64,000 nt of DNA from Ancistrus triradiatus (GCA_025084515.1 JAJAGP010000183.1:62001-126000); one strand, 5' to 3'; numbered from the stretch's first letter, positions 1-11,328 are shown. Numbers and translations are program-made. Notes: generated from the letters alone by a model not told the origin.

Positions 1-2
1 AC

Positions 3-416
3 GGAGCTAGAGTGCCGGACATTGTAACGATTCTTAGTGAACTCGAGAGCCGTAGATTCTCTACGATAGTTATTCGTGTAGGGGCTAATGATATACGCCT
101 TCGTCAGTCAGAGGTTACTAAGGCTAATTTTGTAGAGGTGGTTAGAGTGGTGAAGGCGATGTCCGATGCAGTAGTGTGCTCTGGCCCCATCCCAATGCGG
201 CGAGGTGACCAAGCCTACAGCAGGTTATGGTCGCTGAACTGCTGGCTGTCCAAGTGGTGCTCTGAAAACAACGTGGGCTTTATAGACAACTGGACAGCCT
301 TTGAGGGTAAGCCTGGCCTTTTAGGATGGGACGGTGTCCATCCCACTCGGAAGGGTGCCGCTCTCATCTCCTGCAACATTGCCCATAGTCTTATGGCCCG
401 ATTGGTTAGGGGCTGA
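3..416 (+). CDS. LINE ORF1 C-terminal part, SGNH-hydrolase (esterase) domain, partial
   Basis: The reading frame is open from the window edge to a stop at 414-416, so this is the C-terminal ~137 residues of ORF1. Two SGNH-hydrolase signatures are visible: VRVGANDI, the block with the conserved Gly and Asn, and DGVHPTRKGA near the end, which supplies the catalytic Asp-x-x-His. Esterase domains in ORF1 are established for CR1/L2-like LINEs; the real substrate and role in retrotransposition are not settled. The nucleophile Ser block would lie upstream of the window. This stretch carries no internal stop, unlike ORF2, but the element as a whole is inactive. Confidence 0.7.
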   Translation, partial: GARVPDIVTILSELESRRFSTIVIRVGANDIRLRQSEVTKANFVEVVRVVKAMSDAVVCSGPIPMRRGDQAYSRLWSLNCWLSKWCSENNVGFIDNWTAFEGKPGLLGWDGVHPTRKGAALISCNIAHSLMARLVRG

Positions 417-639
417 CTATCCAGAGCAGGGGTCAGGCAGCAGACAAACCGGCTTAACCAACTGTCTGCTGGTAGCCATATACCGTCACCCAGAACCCAC
501 ATTATTGAAACTGTGTCTGTTACCCGCATCTGCCCTAAACGTAAACGCTCTCAAAAGGTCTGTTTTAATAACCTCATTAGTATAAAGAGATAGCTTCCCA
601 GATAGCACAAATAGCTCCCATAGAAATAACAACCTAAGA

Positions 640-2804
640 CTAAAGCTAGGATAACATAACATTAGATCACTTACAAACAAAGCAGTGATTGTAAATGAAA
701 TGATCACTGATAAATGCTTACACGCTCTCTGTCTCACTGAAACTTGGATTAGACCTGATGAATATTTAGCCTTAAATGAAGGCTCACCTCCTGGATACAG
801 TCATGCTCACCGCCCTCGTCCTAATGGTCGGGGGGGAGGCATAGCCACAATTTTTGACAAAGAGCTAGGTGTTATAACTAAATCCCATTACAAGGCTAAT
901 TCTTTTGAAATACTAATTTTTAATGTGACTGATCCATTGTTATGGAAGTCAAAACCATACTCTTTTCAGCTTATCACCATTTACCATCCTCCTTGTCCCT
1001 ATTCAGAATTTCTTCAGGAATTTGCTAACTATCTTTCCTGCTTAGTACTGTCAACAGATAAGGCTTTAATTGTAGGTGATTTCAATATTCACTTTGAGAA
1101 TGAGCAGGTTCAACTTAAAATTGCTTTCGAGTCCATCTTAGAATCCATGGGCATCACTCAGAATGTGATGGGACCAACCCACCGCTGTAATCATACATTA
1201 GATCTAATATTAACATTTGGTATCAATATAGATAACCTTGATATTTTCCCACAAAGTGATTCGATTTCAGATCACTATCTTTTAGTATTTGAGCTATCAC
1301 TAATAAATAAAATCCTTCTGCCTCGTTATCACACCAAGCGCACTATCTCATCTGCTACTCCAGCTGCGTTTATTAAAAACATACCAAACTTGAAATTTAA
1401 TACACCTACGGAGATCAATCATCTTGAGTGTGTAAATGACCAATTAGAATGTGTGTTTTGCTCATTCCTGGATATGATTGCTCCTGCTAGGGTCAAACAC
1501 ATTAGGGGAAAAAAAGGCTAGCACCATGGTATAATGACCACACCCATACCTTAAAGCAAAGAACACGGCATCTAGAGCGCAAGTGGAGACATAGTAAATT
1601 GGAGGTGTTTAAGATTGCTTGGAGGGACAGCATGGCAGAGTATAAGCATGCCCTTACTAAAGCTAAAGCTGCATAATTCTCCTCAGTCATAGAGAAAAAT
1701 AAGAATAATCTAAGATTTCTCTTTAATACAGTTTCCAAATTAACAAAAAACCCTATAGAAAGTGACTCTCCCGTTCTGTGTAATTTTAACAGTAATGATT
1801 TCATGACTTTCTTTAATGATAAGATAGAAAACAGTAGGCATCAAGCTCGATGCTCATCACATCACCAAACTGTTCAGCAACCTTCCAGATGCAGCACTAG
1901 TGAAGACATCTGTTTAATGAGCTGTAAATCAAGATTAGAATCTTTTACCCTAATTACTATTACTGAACTATCCGCACTGATCAGCTCGTCTAAGTCATCA
2001 ACATGTTTGTTAGATCCAATTCCTACACGTCTACTCAAACAAGTATTACCTAGTGTTATAGAGCTAGTGTTAGTTATTTTAAATTCATCCCTTGCCTTAG
2101 GTTATGTGCCCAAATCCTTTAAGTCTGTTGTTATCAAACCACTGATTAAAAAGCCAATCTTGACCCTTGTGTGATATCTAATTATAGACCAATTTCAAAT
2201 CTACCGTTTCTGTCCAAAATCTTAGAAAAAGCCGTCTATCAGCAGCTCTGTAGTTACCTCCAAAGGAATGAAATTTATGAAACATTTCAGTCTGGCTTCA
2301 GGCCCCATCATAGTACTGAGACAGCATTACTTGGGGTACTAAATGACTTGTTAATGTCCTCAGATAAGGGATGTGTTCTGTTAGATTTAAGTGCAACATT
2401 TGACACTATAAATCATGATGTGTTACTAAACAAACTGTAGGTAGGAAAATACTGTAGGTATTAAGGGATTAGCACTTTCTTGGTTTAAATCCTACTTAAC
2501 TGACTGGTACCAGTTTGTTCATTTAAATAATCCAAGGTCTAAGCTCTCAAAAGTGAAGTATGGTGTGCCTCAGGGGTCAGTGCTTGGCCCGCTTTTATTC
2601 TCTCTGTACATGCTGCCACTAGGCTCAGTTATTCGCAAACTTGGCATTAGTTTCCACTGCTATGCAGATGAAGAACAGCTGTACATAGCCAAACCTAATG
2701 ACAGCCTTACAATCAACAAAATTGAGGACTGTGTAAAAGGAAATAAAAGATTGATGTTATTTAATTTTGTTCAAGTTGCTTTGAGAACCAATGCTCCATT
2801 GTAA
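640..2804 (+). pseudogene. LINE ORF2 (endonuclease-reverse transcriptase) pseudogene
   Basis: The apurinic-like endonuclease reads from about 640 with a stop at 652-654, then openly to 1521. It shows LTETWI with the catalytic Glu, VGDFNIH and SDHYLLVF. An A-run frameshift near 1505-1520 moves the linker (APWYND...LERKW) to another frame. Reverse transcriptase follows at 2171-2440 with NYRPISNLPF, SGFRPHHSTETALL and the motif-A segment DLSATFDTINHD. After another disruption comes GVPQGSVLGPLLF at 2559-2597. The catalytic YADD box reads YADE at 2661-2672. The thumb and C-terminal domain are deleted. Each lesion alone would inactivate the protein, which would nick target DNA and copy LINE RNA into it. 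Confidence 0.85.
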
Positions 2805-2855
2805 AAAGTTGCTATATAAATAAATATGACTTGACTTACTTTTATGGGAAGTATA

Positions 2856-3942
2856 CAGTGGTGCTTGAAAGTTTGGGAAACACTTTAGAATATTCTATGT
2901 TTTGCATAAATATGAGCTTCAAACCTCATCAGAGTTTCACACAAGTCCTAAAAGTAGATATAAAGGAACCCAGCTTACACAAATGAGACAAAAAATATAT
3001 ACTTGTCATTTATTTATGGAGGAAAAATGATCCATACTTACTAATAAGTGTGTTTCCCACAAGTATGTGAGGCCTTTGGCTTGCCGTATATGGATGTGAC
3101 CCCCCGGTGCAGCATAACTGCACGTTAAACGTTGCCTGTAGCTGCTGATAGTCTGCCACACCGGCTTGGAGGAAGTTTAGCCCAGTCAACCCCCAACCCA
3201 CCCCCCCCCTTCGTACAGAACAGCTTCAGCTCTGGATGTTTCTGGTGGGTTTCCTTCAATTAGCTGCTCGCTCAGGTCCTTCCACACATTTCCATTGGAG
3301 TAAGGTCAGGACTTTGACTTGGTCTTTCCAAAACCTGCAACTTTATTTTCGAACCAATCTTTGTAAGTAGAACGGCTTGCGGTGATTAGGGTCGTTGTAT
3401 TGCTGCATGACCACCTTCTCTTGGGATTCAGTTCATGGACAGATGTCCTGATATTTACTTTAGAATTTCTCTGATTATCATTCAGAATTCATGTTCCATC
3501 AATGCTGGCAAGACGTCCTGCCCAGATGCAGGGCCAAACAGGCCCCAAAACCTTGACAATACCACCACCAGGTTTCACAGGGGATAAGGTTCTTATGCGG
3601 GAATGCAGTGTTTCCTTCTCCAAAATAACACTTTTCTTTTAAACCACAAAGTTCTATTTTGGTCTCATTACATCCATAAAACATTATTCCAGTAGCCTTC
3701 TGGCTCGTCCACGTGATCTTTAGCAACCTGCAGACGAGCAGCAATGTTCTTTTTGGAGAGTAGTGTCTTTCTCCTTGCAACCCTGCCATGCACACCATTG
3801 TTGTTCAGTGTTCTTCTGAGGGTGGACTCATGAACATTAACATTAGCCAATGTGAGAGAGGCCTTCAGTTGCTTAGAAGTTGCCCTGGGCTCCTTTGCGA
3901 CCTCGCCAACTATTACACGCCTTGCTCTTGGAGTGATCTTTG
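2856..3942 (-). mobile_element. Tc1-like family A, copy 1, right part lost
   Basis: The left inverted terminal repeat begins CAGTGGTGCTTGAAAG directly after a TA at 2854-2855, 16 bases beyond the LINE tail. The body reads as Tc1 transposase on the minus strand, with recognisable pieces at 3499-3850: the segment between the paired-like DNA-binding domain and the DDE domain, containing STLRRTLNNNGVHGR and EPEGYWNNVLW. The copy stops at about 3942, where the family sequence breaks off before the N-terminal helix-turn-helix region and the right terminal repeat. Several frameshifts are present. It cannot move by itself and lacks one end, so it cannot be mobilised in trans either. Confidence 0.85.
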
Positions 3943-5862
3943 ATCAATAGAACTGACTATAAGCTACATATGGCTATTGTATAGTTCACCACGGCTCTAC
4001 TATATACTGCTAAGGTATCATATAAATATCATGGTAGAGTTACCATAGTAACAATTCACAGTTTTCATTCTGCCAAAAAAACATTGTAAAACCATGGTTA
4101 AAAAAACGAGATTCCCATGGTAAACATAAGCTCAGTTTACCAAGTTTTGTGTGGAAACATATAACTGGCCACCATAGACAAGATCCAAAATCTAGAGGAA
4201 AGCCTTTCTGGCAGGGTGGAGGCTGTTAGAGCCACAAATTTACATTTACAGCATTTACCCAGAGTGACTTACAGAAGTGCTTTATGTTCTTCCTGGTAGA
4301 CATTACCTCATGCTAGTATAATTAAGCTATAGTCTGAGAACACAATCCAACTAAAAATCCTGTTAGGGTTTGGTGTAGGTAAAGGCGCAAACAACCTTAT
4401 AGAAGTGAAACAATGTTTCTTCCTTTTTTTTTTTTTTTTTACATATGCAAGTGCAGTTTCAGTCTTCAAGTCCTGGGAGCAAGAGACCCGTTTCATTCCA
4501 CCACCTGGGTGCCACTATGGAGAAGAGGTTTGATTGTAGTCTTTCTTTGATCAGGAGTAGTGTTTCCACTCAAGCCAAGCTTGTGTCTCAAAGGGTTACG
4601 AGGTACAGAGCGGGGCTTGATTACAGCCTTTAAGTCAAAAGCTGCTGGTACATCTTTGGCTTTGTAGGGGAGATTTCGGGTTGTAAACCTAATGCTAGCT
4701 GCTACAGGAAGGCGGTGATGAGAACGCAGCTTGATCTCAAGATCAAGTTCCTGCCTGACCAGGTTAATTGACAATATGAGCAACTCTGCTGGTTATCAAA
4801 GATTACTCCAAGGTTTTGAAGTTTTTTCTGAGAGATTTTTTGATGTACTTGCGTTTGACCACCTCAATCATTACGTCTTTGCACTTGAATAGCCTTGGTG
4901 CTTCTCAGAATCTCTGCCAAGTGTGTAGAGATACCAACACGGCCACTCTTGATTCCATATCTGCCTGGTTTCTCTGTCTTGTATCTCTGTGCCACTTTTG
5001 CCTGTTGGTCTTGCTGAGCCTAACAGAGCTGTGTTTTGCTGTTTTCCTCTTTTTTCCACATGAGCAGTGGCCCTCGGCTTTCCTAATTGGCCAGTTTTCT
5101 GCCAGCAAGCTCAGTGAAGCAACGAGGCACTGACACAGGTTCAGTCAGCCATGCACTGTATTTGACCGTGCCCGCATTTGCATGTCTGTCACAATTAATT
5201 GTGGCAGGAAGCTATAGTAGATATTGATTTTTTCCCTCCCTCAGCCTGTTACCTATCCCATTGGCTATGTCCTGTCCGGCATTCCTTCTCCTGCACCTGT
5301 TTCCACCTGACCCCATATCCCCAAACACCCACCCTAGCTCAGCCAAAGAGCATTCATTATCCTGCTGCATCTCGCCTATTAAACAGCCACGCCTGCTCAT
5401 GTCTGGACAGTAATTGAGTGGCTTATGATGGCTGTCACCGAGGTTTGTTCTGTTCAGCTGGCCTAATTTGCCGCTATGAGATGCTGTGGCTTCTCCGCTA
5501 AGACAGAAAACGACCCTTGACACTCAGGCTGATGACTTTTTGCAGTACATCATTACTGGAGCTGCTTATCTGAGCTTGATGGAATGGAGCGGGGGATAAA
5601 AAAAAATTGATGAGAGTGAATAATATTTCTGAAAGGGGAAGATGGGCTGACACACGCGAGACCAAGGGAGCGCAGTAATGAGCATAAACATGTCAGTCTT
5701 TGGACTCGTATTTTGCAGAAAGATAAGATAAACGGTTTGCTAATTGTGCATGGATCTTTTTTTAGAAAAAGAGCGCACGCAAAAGAAACACTAATATCGT
5801 GGTTGACATTTTAAAATTGTGTTTTTCTGTTCAGCGATTCGCACTCACATTGTGAATGGGTG
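3943..5862. other. No gene recognised; SINE scrap and low-complexity tracts
   Basis: The span holds CCATGG-containing imperfect palindromes at about 4040-4130, a SINE-tail scrap (4241-4283), a T-run at 4424-4440 and otherwise apparently unique sequence. Open frames on both strands between 4445 and 5523 are short, overlap each other and show no recognisable domain. Confidence 0.5.
4241..4283 (-). repeat. SINE 3'-tail fragment
   Basis: The stretch is the reverse complement of the 3' end of the tRNA-headed SINE seen complete at 36747-36942 (tail ...GACTTACA... / TTACATTTACAGCATTT). The head is missing. Confidence 0.6.
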
Positions 5863-6012
5863 TACAGTGGTGCTTGAAAATTTGTGAATCCTTTTGAATC
5901 CTTTAGAATCATCAGACTTTTCACACCAGTCCTAAACCAGAAGGTTAGTCCATTCCTTCATACAGAGCAGCTTCAACTCTGGGATGTTGGTAGGATTTCA
6001 CATTTACATTTA

Positions 6013-7299
6013 CAGTGGAGCAGAAAAGTATTTAGTCAGCCACTGATTGTGCAAGTTCTCCTACTTAGAAAGATGAGAGAGGTCTGTAATTTTCATCATA
6101 GCTACACTTCAACTATGAGAGACAAAATGAGAAAAAAATCCAGGAAATCACATTGTAGGATTTTTAAAGAATTTAATTGTAAATTATGGTGGAAAATAAG
6201 TATTTGGTCAATAACAAAAGTCAATACTTTGTAACCTAACATTTGTTGGCAATGACAGAGGTCAAACGTTTCCTGTAAGTCTTCACCAGGTTGGCACACA
6301 CTGTAGCTGGTATTTTGGCCCATTCCTCCATGCAGATCTCCTCTAGAGCAGTGATGTCTTGGGGCAACACGGACTTTCAACTCCCTCCACAAATTTTCTA
6401 TGGGGTTGTGGTCTGGAGACTGGCTAGGCCACTCCAGGACTTTGAAATGCTTCGTTGCCCGAGCGGTGTGTTTGGGATCATTGTCATGCTGGAAGACCCA
6501 GGCAATGCTCTCACTGATGGAAGGAGGTTTTGGCTCAAAATCTCACGATACATGGCCCCATTCATTCTTCCCTTAACACGGATCAGTCGTCCTGTCCCCT
6601 CTGCAGAAAAACAGCCCCAAAGCATGATGTTTCCACCCCCATGCTTCACAGTAGGTATGGTGTTCTTGGAATGCAACTCAGCATTCTTCTTCCTCCAAAC
6701 ACGACGAGTTGAGTTTTACCAAAAAGTTATGATATTATACCACATGATATTCTCCCAATCCTCTTCTGGATCATCCATATGCTCTCTGGCAAACTTCAGA
6801 CGGGCCTGGACAGGTACTGGCTTAAGCAGGGGGGCACGCCTGGCACTGCAGGATCTGAGTCCCTCTCGGTGTAGTGTGTTACTGATGGTAACCTTTGTTA
6901 CGTTGGTCCCAGCTATCTGCAGGTCATTCATCAGGTCCATCCGTGTAGTTCTGGGATTTTTGCTCACTGTTCTCATGATCATTTTGACCCCACAGGATGA
7001 GATCTTGCGTGGAGCCCCAGATCGAGGGAGATTATCAGGATTATTATATGTCCTTCGACAGCTCTTTGGTCTTGGCCATGGTTGAGTTTGGAGTCTGACT
7101 GGTTGAGGCTGTGGACAGGTGTCTTTTATACAGATAACAAGGTCAAACAGGTGTCATTAATACAGGTAACGAGTGGAGGACAGAAGAGCTTCTTAAAGAA
7201 GTTGTTACAGGTCTGTGAAGATTACAGACCTCTCTCATCTTTGTAAGTAGGAGAACTTGCACAATCATTGGCAGACTAAATACTTTTTTTGCCCCACTG
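6013..7299 (-). mobile_element. Tc1-like family B, copy 1, complete ends, nested in family A
   Basis: The ends are CAGTGGAGCAGAAAAGTATT and its inverted partner closing in GCCCCACTG. TA flanks both sides (6011-6012 and 7300-7301), the standard Tc1/mariner target duplication. Subterminal repeats about 180 bp long match each other. The length, 1287 bp, is about 200 bp shorter than the other B copies, because the region encoding the N-terminal DNA-binding domain is deleted next to the start codon. It lies inside family A copy 2. Confidence 0.9.
6221..7079 (-). pseudogene. Family B Tc1 transposase pseudogene (N-terminal deletion)
   Basis: Read on the minus strand, the frame starts at ATG 7079 (MAKTKEL...) and ends at 6221. 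Most of the helix-turn-helix region is deleted, and the frame picks up again near SGAPRKISS. Pieces seen in broken frames include IMRTVSKNPRTTRMDLMNDL, EHMDDPEEDWENIMW, and the central IPTVKHGGGNIMLWGCFSAE block of the DDE domain. The family excises and reinserts DNA at TA sites. This copy could neither bind its ends nor give a full-length product. Confidence 0.8.
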
Positions 7300-7611
7300 T
7301 ATATGGATTAAGGTCAGGACTTGGGCACTTGTTTGCTTAGGGTCATGGTCTTTTTTTGCTTGACCCACTTTCTCATGAGATTCAGTTCACAGACAGATGT
7401 ATGATAGTTTCCTTTTAGGTTCGCTGGTATAATGTAGAATTCATTGTTCCTTCCTGGCTCAGATGTAGCCCAAACCTGGATCAAACCATGACATTAGCAT
7501 CACCATGTTTCACAGATGGAATAAGTTTCTTATGCTGAAATGCAGGCCTTTCATTTCTTCAAATGTAATACTTTTAACCAAATAATTGAAAACAAAAAGT
7601 TCTATTTTGGT

Positions 7612-7938
7612 CTCAGTGGTCTCACACTGCGCATGGGCAGTAGTGGTGGGTATTGGAAAGGACTTCACGATATGATACGCATCACGATACGATTTTATGA
7701 CGATACATTGCAATACAATGCATATTGCGATATATTGCAATGTTTCACATAGTTCACTGAGAAGATAAAAACAGTTGAAATACACATTATGATGTATGAT
7801 CTGTGTTGTCTTAGTACATGACATCACATTGATAATTCAGCAGACAAGCCAAAACACTGTCAGGAGAGGAGAATGAGGTTTTACCCCATTTATAATGTTT
7901 TTTTTCTACAAATAATATATATATATTTTTAATGGGCA
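7612..7938. repeat. Interspersed repeat inside family A copy 2
   Basis: Family A sequence is broken here by a segment rich in degenerate ACGATA/GCGATA/TTGCAATA words (7665-7745), a composition common in short fish DNA-element derivatives. Boundaries were set by where family A sequence stops and resumes. No terminal repeats could be fixed. Confidence 0.5.
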
Positions 7939-8333
7939 GCAAGGTTCTTTTTGAAGAGCAGTTTCTTTCTCATTGCAATGCACACCATTGTTGTTCAGTG
8001 TTCTCCTGATGGACTCATGAACATTATAATTAGCCAGTTTGTGGGAAGCCTTTCGTTGCTCAGAAGTTACTCAGGGTTACAAAGTGTAAAACACTTTGGA
8101 GATGGTTCTGTGACCTTTTCTAGCTTAATGAGCATCAGAAACTCTATCGTTGGTCTCATGTTATACTTCTACAAATGCATTGGGAAGACCAGTCCTGTCT
8201 CTCAAATGAAATGCAAAATCCTAGAGGTCCACATACGTTTGACACTGACTTTTGTCATATTGGACCATTTTTTTCAATAAATAAATGATCAAGTGTAATA
8301 TTTTTGTTTTATTGGGTTCTCTTTATATACTTG

Positions 8334-8531
8334 CAGACTGGGCCTTGATGCTGTGCTCAGAATGCCTGATTGACATACCGCCTGATTTCATGTGGCAGTC
8401 CTGTGCATGAACCTGATCGTAAATCACCTATCGCAGTAACAGATTTGAGGCAGGATTTGTTTGTAAGGTTTTTGGTTTTGTTGCTGTTGAGGTGTGACAG
8501 GAGATCAGCGATGTTGTGCCTTGAAGTATAC

Positions 8532-8571
<40 letters not shown>

Positions 8572-9362
8572 GACAAATTGCAGCTCACCAGTGTCACCTG
8601 TACAATAAGCATTGTTGGCATGTGCTGACATGGTGGCTCTACATAGACAAGCTAAATCACATGAAATACCTGTCACTGCTCCTCCATTAGATATCCATCA
8701 GGCCTGCACCATAACAGATATAAACCTCACCCTCCCTCTCCCAGTCCGAAACTCCGTCAGGAACTTTTATGTACACTCATAGCCGCCTCTTTTTCTTCTG
8801 ATAGATGTCTCCTTGCATTGATCACTCATAATTAATCTCTCAGCATTCGCTATTGACCGTGTCTCGTTCTCTATCTCCATCAACAACTCGATCGATCTCG
8901 CAGAGATGAATGGGTCGGTTTTTGTTTTCTGCCACGCAGATTTCACTGGGTTACAACTCGGCAACAACGAAATGCTAATTCCGATCCGGCCCCAGAGACA
9001 GGCTTAGTGAAAGAGTTCATTAGTAAAGTAATAATGTAAATTCACATCAATTAACATGAGCCACATTATCCATGGCCGATTGCATTAAGACCTACTGGCT
9101 GAACGAGCGTTCAAGCAGCCAAATGAGGATGACACCAGACAGACAATGATAAACAAGAAAAAAGGAAGATGATAGTTTTAGCTTCTAAGTTCATTCTACA
9201 GTATTCTGATCAGATTTAATTGATTTGCTGTTTTCCCCCAACTCTAGTTTCTCATTTGTAAGACTGGGGTGGCTACATACATTGGTACATCACTAGTTGA
9301 ACTCCAGGTATCCACATTTAACAGTGTCGATCTAACTGAGATAATAAACTTCAGAATGTGTT
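8334..9362. other. No gene recognised; AG microsatellite and unique sequence
   Basis: Apart from the dinucleotide tract at 8534-8568, no repeat family is recognised. 8690-9130 has balanced composition and no repeats, and is noted as a possible conserved non-coding stretch. Confidence 0.4.
8534..8568. repeat. (GA)n microsatellite
   Basis: An uninterrupted GA/AG tract of about 17 dinucleotides. The Arg-Glu or Ser-Leu frames that cross it are artefacts of the repeat. Confidence 0.95.
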
Positions 9363-9909
9363 ACATTTCCTTTGACTTTTATTTCATTGCAGTATGAACT
9401 TGAGATATTTCTTGTTTTTTCTGGTCAGCTTTCTTTCACTTGTTAATAAACATCCATTCTTGCATTTCAGGCCTGCGACACGTTCCGAAAAACATTGGGA
9501 CGGGCAATTTATGGCTAGTAATGAATTTAAAAAAGCGAAATAATGGTGTGATTTCAAACAGGTTGAGTCTTTGAGGAGCAAAGTTGGTCAGAGGTTCTCC
9601 ATTTTGTCGCCAGATGCATGAGAAAATTATTGAAATCTTTAAAAACAACGTACTTCAAAAAGCAATTGGAAGGGATTTGCTTATTTCTCCTGCTACAGTG
9701 CATAATGTTAAACTATTCAAGGAATCTGGAGGAATGTTGGTGTGTAAATAGCAAAGCAGAAGCTTAAACTGAACACTCATGATCTCTGATCCCTCAGAGG
9801 GCACTGTATCAAGAACCATCATTCATCAGTAGCTGATAGAACCTCATGGGCAAGGGATTGCTTTTGTAATCCCTTATAAACCTTTGTCAAGCACAACAAT
9901 ACTGAGCTA

Positions 9910-11092
9910 CAGTGGTGCTTGAAAGTTTGTGAACTCTTTAGAATGTTCTATATTTCTGCATAAATATGACCTAAAACATCATCAGATTTTCACACAAGTC
10001 CTAAAAGTAGATAAAGAGAACCCAGTTAAACAAATGAGACACAAATATTATACTTGGTCATTTTTTTGAGGAAAATGATCCAATATGACATATTAGTGAG
10101 AGTGGCAAAAGTATGTTGACCCTTTGCTTTCAGTATCTGTTGTCCCCCAGATACTACCACCCCACCATGTTTCACAAACAGATGGGATAAGGTTCTTAAT
10201 GCTGGGAATGCAGTGTTTTTCCCCTTTCTCCAAACATAACAACTTTTCTTTTAAACCAAAAAGTTCTATTTTGGTCTCTCAGTCCGGCCAACAAAACATT
10301 CTTCCAATAGCCTTCTGGCTCGTCCACGTGATCTTCAGCAAACTGCAGACGAACCAGCAATGTTCTTTTTTGGAGAGCAGTGGCTTTCTCATTGCAGCAG
10401 CAACTGCCATGCACACCATTGTTGTTCAGTGTTCTTCTGATTGGTGGACTCATGAACATTAACATTAGCAATGTGAGAGAGGCCTTCAGTTGCTTAGAAG
10501 TTACCCTGGGTCCTTGTGACCTCGCCAACTATTACACACGCCTTGCTCTTGGAGTGCTCTTTGTTGGTCGACCACTCCTGGGGAGGGTAACAATGGTCTT
10601 GAATTTCCTCCATTTGTACACAATCTGTCTGACTGTGGATTGGTGGAGTCCAAACTCTTTAGAGATGGTTTTGTAACCTTTTCCAGCCCGATGAGCATCA
10701 ACAACTCTTTTTCTGAGGTCCTCAGAAATCTCCTTTGTTCGTGCCATGATACACTTCCACAGACATGTGTTGTGAAGAGCAGACTTTGATAGATCCCTGT
10801 TCTTTAAATAAAACCGGGTGCCCCCTCACACCTGATTGTCATCCCATTGATTGAAAACACCTGACTCTAAGGGACCCTAGAGGTTCACATACTTTTGCCA
10901 CTCACTAATATGTAATATTGGATCGTTTTTCTCAATAAATAAATGACCAAGTATAATATTTTTGTCTCGTGTTTAACTGGGTTCTCTTGATCTACTTTTA
11001 GGGCTTGTGTGAAAATCTGATGATGTTTTAGGTCATATTTATATAGAAATACAGAATATTCTAAAGGGTTCACAAACTTTCAAGCACCACTG
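9910..11092 (-). mobile_element. Tc1-like family A, copy 3, both ends intact, internally deleted
   Basis: Starts CAGTGGTGCTTGAAAGTTT and ends with the exact inverted partner AAACTTTCAAGCACCACTG. TA flanks both sides (9908-9909, 11093-11094). The terminal inverted repeats are about 200 bp and very similar. The 1183-bp length reflects a deletion near 10135-10150 that removed most of the DDE half of the transposase. It retains both ends, so in principle it was a non-autonomous derivative. It inserted into family D. Confidence 0.92.
10135..10747 (-). pseudogene. Family A Tc1 transposase remnant (N-terminal half)
   Basis: The minus-strand frame starts at ATG 10747 and reads MARTKEISEDLRKRVVDAH, then GKGYKTISKEFGLHQSTVRQIV. 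This is the first helix-turn-helix of the bipartite paired-like domain, followed by LPRSGRPTK, the GRPR-like linker. A frameshift near 10530 leads into the second DNA-binding part (10196-10528), with KASLTLL and RRTLNNNGVHG. The first catalytic Asp segment is damaged and the rest of the DDE domain is deleted. This is the best-preserved family A DNA-binding domain in the window. Confidence 0.82.
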
Positions 11093-11328
11093 TACATTCA
11101 CAAATGCCACTTAAAACGTTGCTGTACAAAAAAGAAGTCAGAAGTCCAGAAACTGCGTCGACTTCTCTGGGCTCTGAGGCATCTGAGATGGATCGTCACA
11201 CAGTGGAAACACGTATCTGTATTCCAGATTTGTTTTGGAAGAAATGGATGCTGTGCCTTCTGGACTGACGAAATTTTTTCAATTTGCATTTTCCATACTG
11301 TCCCAACTTTTCCTGATTTGGGGTTGTA

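Larger units (their letters stand above)
1..2838 (+). mobile_element. CR1/L2-type LINE retrotransposon, damaged, 5' end outside window
   Basis: A non-LTR retrotransposon lies in sense orientation. In order it shows an SGNH-esterase ORF1 end, an APE-type endonuclease, a linker, reverse transcriptase blocks and a short 3' UTR that ends in the repeated motif TGACTTGACTT near 2838. An esterase-bearing ORF1 is known from CR1/L2-clade LINEs, and the TGACTT tail is typical of fish L2-like elements. ORF2 is broken by stops and frameshifts, and about a kilobase that should follow the YADD block is missing: the frame jumps from just after that block to the 3' UTR at about 2735. The element is therefore dead. 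A second 3' tail of the same family sits at 22369-22418. Confidence 0.85.
5865..8333 (-). mobile_element. Tc1-like family A, copy 2, split by a family B insertion
   Basis: A left end CAGTGGTGCTTGAAAA follows TA at 5863-5864. Family A sequence runs, with deletions, to about 6010, is interrupted by the complete family B element at 6013-7299, and resumes at about 7305 with the family A stretch GGATTAAGGTCAGGACTT. A second interruption (about 7612-7938) is a different repeat. The right terminal repeat is recognisable up to about 8333, but its outer end is lost. Transposase remains on the minus strand are too broken to give a useful frame. This copy must be older than the B element inside it. Confidence 0.8.
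9363..11326 (+). mobile_element. Tc1-like family D, copy 1, split by a family A insertion
   Basis: A different Tc1-like family, with the right end closing ...CTGATTTGGGGTTG before TA at 11327-11328 and the subterminal word GTCCCAACTTTT. The left outer end is missing; recognisable sequence begins at about 9363. Sense-strand transposase remnants run from about 9610 (QMREKIIE, SPATVHN, RLLWALRHLRWIVTQWKH in various frames) up to 9907, and continue at 11095 after the inserted family A element. The join restores the family sequence exactly across a TA. Past about 11270 most of the catalytic domain is deleted. A left-end copy of this family is at 40161-40408. Confidence 0.8.

Noticed and set aside
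4493..5108. Minus-strand frames that could be an exon pair
   Set aside because: Frames overlap, lack splice signals and a recognisable domain; one weak resemblance to a LINE C-terminus (APRWWNE) was too short to call.
6291..7085. 264-codon plus-strand frame across family B copy 1
   Set aside because: It is the antisense shadow of the minus-strand transposase; Tc1 elements often leave long antisense frames.
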